From contig PHTZ01000001.1 of assembly GCA_002813285.1 (NCBI GenBank), positions 1,983,501-2,047,500 on the forward strand: a stretch of 64,000 nt of DNA, read 5' to 3'. Below, piece by piece: positions 20,387 to 28,481 of this stretch. The stretch comes from Flavobacteriaceae bacterium MAR_2009_75. Lineage in GTDB: Bacteria; Bacteroidota; Bacteroidia; Flavobacteriales; Flavobacteriaceae. Made by a program: the position numbers and the translations under genes. The stretch's first letter is position 1. Each line of letters starts with the position of its first letter. The notes beneath the pieces were generated by a model. It was not told the origin of the DNA, ran no database searches, and was given only the letters and a program-made list of their open reading frames with translations.

Positions 20387-21748
20387 ATGGCCAAAACCAA
20401 AACAGCTTTTTTCTGCCAAAATTGTGGCACTCAGTACGCCAAATGGATAGGGCAATGTTCCGCTTGTAAAGAATGGAACACTGTCGTCGAAGAAGTAGTT
20501 CAAAAAGAAGAAAAGCAAAACTGGAAAAGCAGTACTGGACCGAATAAAAAAGCGGCAAGACCATTACGCATTAATGAAATCAGTACTGATAAAGAATTAC
20601 GGCTTAACACCTTTGACCTTGAATTTAACCGTGTTTTAGGTGGCGGACTCGTTCCTGGCGCATTAGTACTGATCGGAGGCGAACCTGGAGTGGGCAAAAG
20701 CACCCTTCTGTTACAAATCGCCTTAAAGCTACCCTATAAGACCCTTTATGTTTCTGGGGAAGAAAGTCAAAAGCAAATTAAAATGCGTGCCGACCGCATT
20801 CACCCTAATAGCGAGAATTGCTTTATTCTTACGGAAACCAAGACCCAAAATATTTTTAGGCAAATCGAAGCTACAGAACCTGATATTGTGGTTATCGATT
20901 CGATTCAAACCCTTCATTCCGACTATATAGAATCTGCTGCGGGAAGCATTTCTCAAATTCGTGAATGTACCGCAGAACTCATCAAATTTGCCAAAGAGAC
21001 GAACACCCCGGTAATTCTGATCGGACACATTACCAAAGATGGCTCTATTGCCGGCCCCAAGATTTTAGAACATATGGTCGATACCGTTTTACAGTTCGAA
21101 GGTGACCGCAACTATGTTTACCGTATTCTTAGATCACTAAAAAATCGATTTGGTTCTACGGCCGAACTTGGTATTTATGAAATGCAAGGCGGCGGATTAC
21201 GTCAGGTAAACAACCCCTCTGAAATTCTCATATCAAAAAATGACGAAAAACTAAGCGGCACTGCCATAGCCTCGACCATAGAGGGTATGCGCCCTCTAAT
21301 GATAGAAATTCAAGCGTTGGTGAGCACCGCGGTCTATGGTACACCCCAAAGATCGACCACTGGCTATAATGCGAAAAGACTTAATATGCTCTTGGCCGTT
21401 TTGGAAAAGCGGGCTGGCTTTAAATTAGGTGCAAAAGATGTGTTTTTGAATATTACTGGCGGTATTTCAGTTGATGACCCTGCAATAGACCTAGGGGTTA
21501 TTGCGGCAATACTATCAAGCAATGAAGACATCAACATAGAAAAAGGCATTTGCTTTGCCGCCGAAGTAGGCTTAGCCGGTGAAATACGCCCTGTACAAAG
21601 AGTTGATCAACGAATTTTAGAAGCCGAAAAGCTCGGATTTAGCTCTATCTATGTTTCAAAAAACAATAAAATAGGGCTAAAAGACACCAAAATAGACGTA
21701 CGCCTAGCCGCTCGAATTGAAGACGTTGTCAGCGATTTGTTCGGTTAA
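20387..21748 (+). CDS. radA: DNA repair protein RadA
   Basis: RadA is a RecA-like ATPase that promotes branch migration during recombination repair. The 453 residues show the full architecture. An N-terminal zinc finger uses Cys10, Cys13, Cys24 and Cys27; Walker A is GGEPGVGKST at about 97-106; the KNRFGST motif lies near residue 250; and a C-terminal Lon-protease-like domain includes NITGGISVDDPAIDLG. The length is normal. Its last four bases overlap the end of a small ORF on the opposite strand. Confidence 0.97.
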   Translation: MAKTKTAFFCQNCGTQYAKWIGQCSACKEWNTVVEEVVQKEEKQNWKSSTGPNKKAARPLRINEISTDKELRLNTFDLEFNRVLGGGLVPGALVLIGGEPGVGKSTLLLQIALKLPYKTLYVSGEESQKQIKMRADRIHPNSENCFILTETKTQNIFRQIEATEPDIVVIDSIQTLHSDYIESAAGSISQIRECTAELIKFAKETNTPVILIGHITKDGSIAGPKILEHMVDTVLQFEGDRNYVYRILRSLKNRFGSTAELGIYEMQGGGLRQVNNPSEILISKNDEKLSGTAIASTIEGMRPLMIEIQALVSTAVYGTPQRSTTGYNAKRLNMLLAVLEKRAGFKLGAKDVFLNITGGISVDDPAIDLGVIAAILSSNEDINIEKGICFAAEVGLAGEIRPVQRVDQRILEAEKLGFSSIYVSKNNKIGLKDTKIDVRLAARIEDVVSDLFG

Positions 21749-21843
21749 CGCCTATCTCTCATAATTCTCGAACATACTAATATCACAATAATTACGAGTA
21801 CAATTATGATAAGTTGGCCCAAGCCCACTTTTAAAAAATGCAT
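21745..21843 (-). CDS. Putative 32-residue single-pass membrane peptide
   Basis: A short ORF begins with ATG at 21843, 9 nt after the stop of the aldo/keto reductase gene, and ends at 21745. It encodes about 32 residues: a short polar start, a strongly hydrophobic stretch (GQLIIIVLVIIVILVC) and a basic tail (RIMRDRR). This is the pattern of a small single-span membrane protein with a cytosolic basic end. The hydrophobic segment loosely resembles a TatA transmembrane helix, but the FG hinge and amphipathic helix are missing, so I do not call it TatA. Coding status rests on composition and operon-like spacing only. Confidence 0.4.
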   Translation of the reverse strand: MHFLKVGLGQLIIIVLVIIVILVCSRIMRDRR

Positions 21844-21852
21844 ATTCAGTGT

Positions 21853-22893
21853 TTATGGAGCTGGGTTAGGTATTTGATTGTGAATTTCTTCGATTCCCTT
21901 GAGCACATCATCCGTCAAATCAATATTGATACTGTCGATATTTTCCTCTAGTTGCTTCATTGAAGTAGCGCCAATTATATTGCTAGTAACAAAGGGTCTG
22001 GTATTCACAAAAGCCAGGGCCATTTGAGCCAACGACAAATCGTTGTCTTGCGCTAACTTGTGGTATTTTTCCGTTGCCTTTACGGCATTATCGCCACTGT
22101 ACCTCGTGTATTGAGGAAAAAGGGTGATTCTACCATCCGCAGGTTTCATACCGCCAAGGTATTTACCCGACAAAGTGCCAAAGCCCAATGGAGAATAGGC
22201 CAATAACCCAACTTTCTCACGAATGGATATTTCCGAAAGACCGACTTCAAATAAACGATTCAGTAAACTGTATGGGTTTTGAATGGTGATTGTACGTGGC
22301 AAGCTCACATGCACCTTACTTTCCATTAAAAAGCGCATGGTACCCCAGGGCGATTCATTCGAAATGCCCACATGCCTTATCTTACCCTCGCGAATCAGGT
22401 CGCGTAAGGTTTCCAAAACTTGATGAATGTTGTCTTCCCAGTGGTCAGTAATCTCATGTTTATAACCTCTTTGCCCGAAATAATTGGTATTTCTTTCTGG
22501 CCAATGCAATTGATAGAGATCAATATAATCGGTCTGCAATCGCTCAAGACTTCCGTTTACAGCTTCGATTATAGAATCTTTTGAAAACCCGGTGGTACGT
22601 ATAAATTTGGTCATGTCTGCCTTACCGGCTATTTTCGATGCCAAGACAACCTTATCTCTGTTTCCATTTTTCTTGAACCATGTGCCGATTATTTTTTCGG
22701 TAACCGAATGCCTGTCAGGATGCGCGGGAATAGGATATAACTCTGCCGTATCAAAGAAGGTGATGCCTTGGTCTACGGCATAATCCATTTGCTTGTGACC
22801 TTCATCTTCAGTATTTTGATTGCCCCAGGTCATCGTGCCTAAGCAAATTTTACTTACTTCAATATCAGTATGGGGTAGGTTGCTGTACTTCAT
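21853..22893 (-). CDS. NADP(H)-dependent aldo/keto reductase, Tas-like
   Basis: This cytosolic oxidoreductase with a (beta/alpha)8 barrel has 346 residues, the same length as E. coli Tas, and the same N-terminal pattern (LGTMTWGNQN, ITFFDTAELYP). The catalytic tetrad is visible: Asp and Tyr in FFDTAELY, Lys in VVLASKIAG and His in LYQLHWPER. The C-terminal NADP-binding stretch includes NIIGATSMKQLEENI. The physiological substrate is unknown. It is preceded by the -7 box TAAATTTGC and followed by the tiny membrane-peptide ORF. Confidence 0.92.
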   Translation of the reverse strand: MKYSNLPHTDIEVSKICLGTMTWGNQNTEDEGHKQMDYAVDQGITFFDTAELYPIPAHPDRHSVTEKIIGTWFKKNGNRDKVVLASKIAGKADMTKFIRTTGFSKDSIIEAVNGSLERLQTDYIDLYQLHWPERNTNYFGQRGYKHEITDHWEDNIHQVLETLRDLIREGKIRHVGISNESPWGTMRFLMESKVHVSLPRTITIQNPYSLLNRLFEVGLSEISIREKVGLLAYSPLGFGTLSGKYLGGMKPADGRITLFPQYTRYSGDNAVKATEKYHKLAQDNDLSLAQMALAFVNTRPFVTSNIIGATSMKQLEENIDSINIDLTDDVLKGIEEIHNQIPNPAP

Positions 22894-22922
22894 GCTTCTT
22901 TGGGTATTGACTTAGAAAGGTG

Positions 22923-22930
22923 CAAATTTA
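22923..22930 (-). promoter_or_regulatory. Putative -7 promoter element of the aldo/keto reductase gene
   Basis: The minus strand reads TAAATTTGC, an exact TAnnTTTG match, about 30 nt before the start codon. No clear -33 TTG is seen. Confidence 0.45.
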
Positions 22931-22966
22931 CTAAATATGAATCGGTCTCTATTTAGAACGAAAACA

Positions 22967-23731
22967 TTAATTTTCAAGCTCTATTAAAATAGGGCAATGG
23001 TCACTATGTTTTGCCTCTGAAAGAATTACCGATCTCATCAATCGGTCTCTCAAAGTTTCAGCGACCATACCGTAATCTAACCTCCATCCTTTATTATTTA
23101 CCCGGGCATTGGCACGATAACTCCACCACGTATAGTTGTCAGGGGCCTCATTAAAATGCCTGAAGCTGTCAATGAAACCACTTTTAATAAAATTGCCGAT
23201 CCATTCTCGTTCGACAGGTAAAAATCCGGAGACATTCTTATTACGAACTGGATCGTGAATATCAATAGCTTTATGACAAACATTATAGTCGCCCAAAACA
23301 ATTAAATTCGGGTTCGTCATCCTTAGGGTATCTGCATACTTTTGAAAATCGGCCATGTAAGTCAGTTTATACTCGAGTCTTGCCAAGTTCGTGCCTGAAG
23401 GCAAGTACATACTCATTACAGAGATATCACCGAAATCTGCACGAATGTTACGTCCTTCAAAATCCATATAATCGATACCTGTACCGTAGACGACCTGATC
23501 AGGTTTTGTTTTCGATAAAATAGCAACTCCACTATATCCTTTTTTTTGGGCACTGAACCAATAATTATAAGGGTACCCTGCCGCTTCAAAAAGAGTTAGG
23601 TCTACTTGCTCTTTCATTGCCTTAATTTCTTGCAGACAGATTACATCAGGATCGGTAGCAATAAGCCAATCTATAAAACCTTTTTTCATGGCGGCCCTTA
23701 TACCATTTACATTATATGATACTACTTTCAT
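22967..23731 (-). CDS. xth: Exodeoxyribonuclease III / AP endonuclease
   Basis: This Mg2+-dependent AP endonuclease of base-excision repair has 254 residues of the endonuclease/exonuclease/phosphatase fold. Motifs in order: SYNVNGIRAA at the N terminus, CLQEIK (metal-binding Glu), YSGVAILSK, MYLPSG, GDYNVCH (Asp/Asn), WRLDYG and the C-terminal SDHCPI (catalytic His). It has no signal peptide, unlike the secreted relative at 40775-41842, so it is the cytosolic repair enzyme. Confidence 0.95.
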   Translation of the reverse strand: MKVVSYNVNGIRAAMKKGFIDWLIATDPDVICLQEIKAMKEQVDLTLFEAAGYPYNYWFSAQKKGYSGVAILSKTKPDQVVYGTGIDYMDFEGRNIRADFGDISVMSMYLPSGTNLARLEYKLTYMADFQKYADTLRMTNPNLIVLGDYNVCHKAIDIHDPVRNKNVSGFLPVEREWIGNFIKSGFIDSFRHFNEAPDNYTWWSYRANARVNNKGWRLDYGMVAETLRDRLMRSVILSEAKHSDHCPILIELEN

Positions 23732-23791
23732 TCACTGAATTTGTCCGAAAATAGAAAATGAATGAGGATAAAAAAAAGTTTGAAACCAGAA

Positions 23792-23825
23792 TTGAATTCA
23801 TGTTTTCAATTAAAGCCTATTTTTG
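23792..23825 (+). promoter_or_regulatory. Putative promoter of the TonB receptor gene at 23843
   Basis: TTG at 23792-23794 and TATTTTTG at 23818-23825 are separated by 23 nt, matching the Bacteroidota promoter form. The position just before ATG 23843 supports that start over an upstream in-frame ATG at 23762. Confidence 0.5.
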
Positions 23826-23842
23826 TGCCTCATGCCATTTCA

Positions 23843-25918
23843 ATGAAAAAATTTCTATTACTCTTTATATTGAGTAGTCCTTTATTCGGCTGGGCTCAAA
23901 ACAACGCGAAAAATGACAGCATTACCCAATTAGATGAAGTGATTCTATTGGATGCCCTCAAAACCAAGAATGCCAGCGGCATTGAACCTTCTACTACAAT
24001 TTCCGCGAAAACCTTCCAAAACTATAGTCCTATAGATATCGTATCATCGATCAACCAAATACCCGGGGTACAGATATTCTCGGGCGCCTTGAACACAAAT
24101 CGAATTACGGTTCGGGGTATCGGGTCTCGAACCGCCTTCGGTACTGATAAACTCAAATTATATTACAACGATATACCGGTTACCGATGGGTCAGGGTTTT
24201 CGACCATAGAGGCTTTCGATTTGGAAAACCTCAGCCAAATAGAAGTTATTAAAGGCCCCAAGGCTTCGGCATTCGGCGCTAATTTGGGTGGGGCAATTAT
24301 CTTGACCCCAAAAGAGGCTTTGGGTAAATCGACAAATTTTTCCAATAATCTTACGGTTGGCTCTTTCGGAATGACCAAAAACAACCTCTCTTTTAACCAT
24401 TTCGATGGCAAATTGAGACTAGGCCTTCAATATGGGCATCTAGAAACAGATGGGTATAGAGACAACAGTCAATTCGATCGTGATGGCCTTCTACTAAATA
24501 CGTCTTATCGTATCAATTCAAAAAATACTATCTCGCTACTAGTCAACCATATCGATTATACTGCACATATCGCAAGTTCATTAGGGGAAACAGCCTTTAA
24601 TGAAAACCCTCAACAAGCAGCAGCTAATTGGGGTGGTGTATCAGGGTTTGAAACCAATGACTATTCTCTGCTGGGGTTGAGCTATGCCCATAACTTTAGC
24701 GAAAAACTAGAAAATACAACAAGTATATTTTATAGTTATCTAGACCACTTTGAACAACGGCCCAGCCCCTTAGGCTTTTTAGATGAGTATACCAATGGTT
24801 ACGGATTTCGGACCAAATTCTCAGGAGATTTTAAGTTAGGTGGAAAAAATACTGAATATATTATAGGTGCCGAACTTTATAAAGACGAATACAACTGGCA
24901 ACTCTTTGAAACGCTGGAAACCCCAGTAGATGATAGTCTTCAAGGAGAGCTGTTCGCAGACAACAAAGAGTTTAGAACTCAAATGAATATTTTTAGCTCT
25001 TTGCTGTTCGATATTACTACCGATTTTAGTGCCCAACTCGGACTCAACATCAACAAAACCAAATATGATTTCAGAGATCAGTTCAATGCAGGCACAGATA
25101 ATAAAAGTGCTCAGCGTGATTTTGAAACAATTTTTCTGCCCAGTCTCAACCTTCGTTATGCTATTGCTGAATCGGTCGACCTATTTGCCAATGTGAGCCG
25201 AGGTTTTTCGAACCCGACCGTAGAGCAGACTTTAACTCCCGATGGAGTCATTAATCCTGATATAGCACAAGAAACGGGAACCAATTATGAAGTAGGAACA
25301 GATTTATATTTTCACGGAAGAAAGTTTCATATCAATTTTGTAGCCTACCAGATGGATGTTCGTAATCTATTGGTAGCCGAAAGGGTGGCAGAATACCAAT
25401 ACATTGGTAGAAATGCAGGGAAGACCAAACATCGCGGAATAGAAATAATGATGGACTACCTTTGGAACATTAGCCCAAAGGTGCAACTCTCTCCATTTTT
25501 AAGTTACACCTTGAACGACCATTCTTTTGTAGAATTTGTTGATGAGGATGAAAACTACTCTGGAAATCCATTGACCGGGGTGCCAAAACAGCAACGAACC
25601 GCAGGTATACAGCTTCGCCTGTTCAATGATTTTTATTGGAACATTACACACAGGCACATTTCAGAAATACCTTTGCGAGATGACAATAGCCTAGAAAGTG
25701 AGCCTTATACCGTTTTCACGACCCGATTGGGTTGGCATAAAAACCTTTCGACCAAGTTCACCCTTGGGATCGATTTTGGTGTTGATAATATCTTTGATGA
25801 AGATTATGCCTCTTCGGTATTGATCAATGCCGGAAGCTTCGGTGGTGAACCACGTTACTACTACCCGGGGAACCCTAGAAATTTTTATGGCAGTTTAAGA
25901 TTGGGGTATAAGCTTTAG
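23843..25918 (+). CDS. TonB-dependent outer-membrane receptor (siderophore/metal-type)
   Basis: This 691-residue receptor has a signal peptide (MKKFLLLFILSS to GWAQ), a plug (about 45-165, with INQIPGVQIFSG, RITVRGIGSRTAFG and GPKASAFGANLGGAIIL) and a 22-strand barrel (ending FYGSLRLGYKL). It lacks the carboxypeptidase-regulatory-like domain of the other receptors and is shorter, like siderophore and metal receptors. The ATG at 23843 was chosen because it begins the signal peptide and lies just after a promoter; the longer ORF from 23762 would add 27 non-signal residues. It is convergent with a MerC-like gene next to a Fur-family regulator, which fits a metal-uptake role, though the ligand is not known. 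Confidence 0.88.
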   Translation: MKKFLLLFILSSPLFGWAQNNAKNDSITQLDEVILLDALKTKNASGIEPSTTISAKTFQNYSPIDIVSSINQIPGVQIFSGALNTNRITVRGIGSRTAFGTDKLKLYYNDIPVTDGSGFSTIEAFDLENLSQIEVIKGPKASAFGANLGGAIILTPKEALGKSTNFSNNLTVGSFGMTKNNLSFNHFDGKLRLGLQYGHLETDGYRDNSQFDRDGLLLNTSYRINSKNTISLLVNHIDYTAHIASSLGETAFNENPQQAAANWGGVSGFETNDYSLLGLSYAHNFSEKLENTTSIFYSYLDHFEQRPSPLGFLDEYTNGYGFRTKFSGDFKLGGKNTEYIIGAELYKDEYNWQLFETLETPVDDSLQGELFADNKEFRTQMNIFSSLLFDITTDFSAQLGLNINKTKYDFRDQFNAGTDNKSAQRDFETIFLPSLNLRYAIAESVDLFANVSRGFSNPTVEQTLTPDGVINPDIAQETGTNYEVGTDLYFHGRKFHINFVAYQMDVRNLLVAERVAEYQYIGRNAGKTKHRGIEIMMDYLWNISPKVQLSPFLSYTLNDHSFVEFVDEDENYSGNPLTGVPKQQRTAGIQLRLFNDFYWNITHRHISEIPLRDDNSLESEPYTVFTTRLGWHKNLSTKFTLGIDFGVDNIFDEDYASSVLINAGSFGGEPRYYYPGNPRNFYGSLRLGYKL

Positions 25919-25943
25919 TAAAAATACTAGTGATATAGAGAAG

Positions 25944-26342
25944 CTAATTTGCACAACAGCTATCGGTTTTACATTTACAATATTTTCGATTATAAAGATG
26001 AAGTGTAATCAGCGATATAGAAGCCATAAACACTAAACTTTCCGGTAGGTGCGGGCCTTCATACTTCTCATTGATCAAAAGTGCACAAAGTATGAACCAA
26101 GTTAACCACATGGCCGGTTTTATAAATGATGAGGCAGATGCTTTGGTTGAACGATAGACCGCCCAAAAAGAAACGACCAAGAAAATAAAGTCCAATTGTT
26201 TCCACCAACTTGGGGCCATACTTTCACACTCGCCTATGCAAGTGGACATTGCAAACAAAAAAGGGGTAGCAATACAATGTACCAAACACAGACCGCTCGC
26301 AAATGCACCCCAGATATTCGGTCTTTTTAAGAGGATATCCAT
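25944..26342 (-). CDS. MerC-domain membrane protein
   Basis: This 132-residue inner-membrane protein has about four hydrophobic segments and the MerC signature CLVHC near the N terminus (Cys19, His22, Cys23), a second Cys pair (Cys35, Cys39) and a Cys-rich C terminus (CKCKTDSCC). MerC proteins carry mercuric ions in mer operons, but many flavobacterial homologues lie outside mer loci, beside Fur-family regulators. Here no merA or merR is seen, so a role in handling zinc or another thiophilic metal is more likely than mercury resistance. Its promoter (TTG-N19-TATTTTTG, minus strand) overlaps an operator-like palindrome shared with the divergent regulator gene. Confidence 0.82.
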   Translation of the reverse strand: MDILLKRPNIWGAFASGLCLVHCIATPFLFAMSTCIGECESMAPSWWKQLDFIFLVVSFWAVYRSTKASASSFIKPAMWLTWFILCALLINEKYEGPHLPESLVFMASISLITLHLYNRKYCKCKTDSCCAN

Positions 26343-26367
26343 ATCAATAATTAATGCAACTCAGTCG

Positions 26368-26397
26368 CAAAAATAAAATTAATTATTGTTAATGCAA
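26368..26397 (-). promoter_or_regulatory. Promoter of the merC-like gene
   Basis: On the minus strand TTG (26397 to 26395) is followed after exactly 19 nt by TATTTTTG (26375 to 26368). This is a full match to the Bacteroidota promoter consensus, ending about 25 nt before the start codon. Confidence 0.7.
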
Positions 26398-26416
26398 CTA
26401 TAATGCATTAATTTTG
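26386..26416 (+). promoter_or_regulatory. Promoter of the Fur-family regulator gene
   Basis: TTG (26386-26388), 20 nt, then TAATTTTG (26409-26416). The -7 box ends only 4 nt before ATG 26421, so the transcript probably starts at or very near the start codon (leaderless or nearly so). Confidence 0.65.
26389..26411. promoter_or_regulatory. Operator-like palindrome in the merC/fur-type intergenic region
   Basis: A perfect inverted repeat, TTAATGCA-N7-TGCATTAA, fills the spacer of the regulator promoter and overlaps its -7 box on one side and the -33 TTG of the merC-like promoter on the other. A degenerate copy with the same 8-7-8 spacing (TTAATGCA-N7-CGCAAAAA) lies at 26351-26373 and overlaps the -7 box of the merC-like gene. 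This layout fits autorepression and repression of merC by the Fur-family protein. Confidence 0.6.
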
Positions 26417-26420
26417 TTTT

Positions 26421-26801
26421 ATGGGAGTGGTAAGAAATACAAAATCAGTAAAACTGGTAGACAATTTATTCAATGAAATACACAGTGCTATAGGTGTTGT
26501 AGAACTAGTTGAAAAGTTCAGTGGACAAATGAACAAATCTACCATCTACCGGATTCTAGATCGCCTTGATGATGAGGGGCGAGTACATTCTTTTTTAGGA
26601 GCAAACGGATTGAAGCATTATGCTAAATGCCATGATTGTTCAAAATCGGAGCATGTAGACATACATCCTCATTTTCAATGCACCACATGTGGAAAGGTAG
26701 AGTGCGTATCTTACGAGATTAAAATTCCACGTTTGAGCAATAAAAAAATAGAGCAGGCACAACTTTTACTAACGGGTACCTGTGAGGTTTGCTTAGCTTA
26801 G
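26421..26801 (+). CDS. Fur/Zur-family transcriptional regulator
   Basis: This 126-residue metal-dependent repressor has an N-terminal winged helix (recognition region NKSTIYRILDRLDDEGRVH) and a C-terminal dimerisation and metal-binding part. The structural zinc pairs are Cys87/Cys90 (CTTC) and Cys121/Cys124 (CEVC); further potential ligands are Cys70, Cys73, Cys95, His82 and His84. Homology alone does not settle whether it senses iron or zinc. The neighbouring MerC protein and Cys-rich sensing region lean toward zinc. The gene is divergent from merC with shared operator sequences. The ATG lies 4 nt after the -7 box. Confidence 0.87.
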   Translation: MGVVRNTKSVKLVDNLFNEIHSAIGVVELVEKFSGQMNKSTIYRILDRLDDEGRVHSFLGANGLKHYAKCHDCSKSEHVDIHPHFQCTTCGKVECVSYEIKIPRLSNKKIEQAQLLLTGTCEVCLA

Positions 26802-26899
26802 ACAACTGCCCAAACTCAGCAATTACCTCATAGAGTCAACTTAACAAATGCTGGTATACCTATAGAAAAATGAAACCCTTCAGATAAAAGAAAATACTA

Positions 26900-28444
26900 C
26901 TAAATCATTTTCTTCAACCACGATTTCATATCGACCGCTTTGTGAATTATACCCTTAAGGTCATCGATAGCCACACGCTCTTGCTCCATAGAATCACGAT
27001 GACGAATAGTTACGGTTTTATCTTCTAATGTTTGATGGTCTACCGTGATACAGAATGGAGTTCCGTTCGCATCTTGTCTACGGTAACGACGGCCCACGGC
27101 ATCTTTTTCATCATAAAGCACATTAAAATCCCACTTGAGGTCTTCTATAATTTCATTGGCAATCTCTGGCAACCCATCTTTTTTAACCAAGGGGAAAACA
27201 GCAGCTTTTGTTGGCGCCAAGACCGCAGGTAATTTTAATACTGTTCTAAAGCTTCCGTTCTCTAATTCTTCTTCCTGAAGCGAATTGGCGAAAACGGCCA
27301 AGAACATTCTATCTAAACCAATTGAGGTTTCCAATACATAAGGCACGTAGCTTTCACGGGTCTCTGGATCGAAGTATTGTAATTTCTTACCCGAAAATTT
27401 TTCGTGGCTTCCCAAGTCAAAATCCGTACGGGAGTGAATACCCTCCAGTTCTTTGAACCCAAATGGAAAACGGAATTCAATATCAGCAGCGGCATCTGCA
27501 TAATGGGCTAATTTTTCATGGTCGTGAAAACGGTAGTTATCTTCGCCCATACCTAAAGAAAGGTGCCATTTCATTCGGGTTTCTTTCCACTTCTCGTACC
27601 ATTCTTGCTGTGTGCCCGGTTTGATGAAATATTGCATCTCCATCTGCTCGAACTCACGCATTCTAAAAATAAACTGACGTGCAACGATTTCGTTTCTAAA
27701 GGCTTTACCTGTCTGTGCTATACCGAAGGGTATCTTCATACGACCTGTCTTCTGAACGTTCAAGAAGTTCACAAAAATACCTTGCGCGGTTTCGGGTCTC
27801 AGGTAAAGGTCCATCGCACTTTCGGCCGAAGCTCCAAGCTTGGTGCCGAACATGAGGTTGAATTGCTTAACATCTGTCCAGTTTTTAGACCCCGACATCG
27901 GGCAAGCGATTTCAAGCTCCTCGATCAACTTTTTCACATCGGCCAAATCTTCTTTTTCCAAAGACTGCCCTAATCGTTTTAGAATCGATTTTGCCTGTTC
28001 TTGATAATCAACAACTCTTTGGTTCGTTGCTAAGAACTGTTCTTTATCAAATTTTTCACCAAAACGCTTTGCTGCCTTGGCTACTTCTTTTTCTATTTTA
28101 TTTTCGATTTTTGATACGTAATCTTCGACCAACACATCGGCACGGTATCTCTTTTTTGAATCTTTATTATCGATTAATGGGTCGTTAAAGGCATCAACAT
28201 GTCCTGAAGCTTTCCAAGTAGTCGGGTGCATAAATATCGCCGAATCGATGCCCACGATATTATCGTTGAGCTGAACCATGGCCTTCCACCAATACTCCCG
28301 TATATTCTTTTTTAATTCAGCACCGTTCTGTGCGTAATCGTAAACAGCACTTAAACCATCATAAATTTCACTTGATTGGAATACATAACCATATTCCTTA
28401 GCATGGGAAATTACCCGCTTAAAATCGTCTTCTTGTTTTGCCAT
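26900..28444 (-). CDS. glyS: Glycine--tRNA ligase (homodimeric type)
   Basis: This class II aminoacyl-tRNA synthetase charges tRNA-Gly. Its 514 residues are of the single-chain (alpha2) type rather than the GlyQ/GlyS tetramer. Visible features: the N-terminal FQSSEIYDGLSAVYDY, YLRPETAQGIFVNF (motif 2 region), FRNEI and RMREFEQMEMQYF, and the C-terminal anticodon-binding domain with YDEKDAVGRRYRRQDANGTPFCITVD. The N terminus MAKQEDDFKRVI begins only a few bases after a -7 box, which suggests a very short or absent 5' leader. Confidence 0.96.
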   Translation of the reverse strand: MAKQEDDFKRVISHAKEYGYVFQSSEIYDGLSAVYDYAQNGAELKKNIREYWWKAMVQLNDNIVGIDSAIFMHPTTWKASGHVDAFNDPLIDNKDSKKRYRADVLVEDYVSKIENKIEKEVAKAAKRFGEKFDKEQFLATNQRVVDYQEQAKSILKRLGQSLEKEDLADVKKLIEELEIACPMSGSKNWTDVKQFNLMFGTKLGASAESAMDLYLRPETAQGIFVNFLNVQKTGRMKIPFGIAQTGKAFRNEIVARQFIFRMREFEQMEMQYFIKPGTQQEWYEKWKETRMKWHLSLGMGEDNYRFHDHEKLAHYADAAADIEFRFPFGFKELEGIHSRTDFDLGSHEKFSGKKLQYFDPETRESYVPYVLETSIGLDRMFLAVFANSLQEEELENGSFRTVLKLPAVLAPTKAAVFPLVKKDGLPEIANEIIEDLKWDFNVLYDEKDAVGRRYRRQDANGTPFCITVDHQTLEDKTVTIRHRDSMEQERVAIDDLKGIIHKAVDMKSWLKKMI

Positions 28445-28448
28445 GCGG

Positions 28449-28475
28449 CAAAAATAGGATATTAAGGAAAGTCAA
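28449..28475 (-). promoter_or_regulatory. Putative promoter of glyS with very short leader
   Basis: The minus strand has TTG (28475 to 28473), 16 nt, then TATTTTTG (28456 to 28449). The -7 box ends 4 nt before the ATG at 28444, so transcription would start at about the first base of the start codon. The spacing is slightly shorter than usual. Confidence 0.5.
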
Positions 28476-28481
28476 AAAAAA

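Noticed and set aside
21745-21843. TatA-like identity for the small membrane-peptide ORF
   Set aside because: The hydrophobic segment is similar, but the FG hinge and amphipathic helix that define TatA are absent.
25944-26342. Mercury-resistance operon
   Set aside because: A MerC-like protein is present, but no merA, merT, merP or merR is seen and the neighbour is a Fur-family gene.
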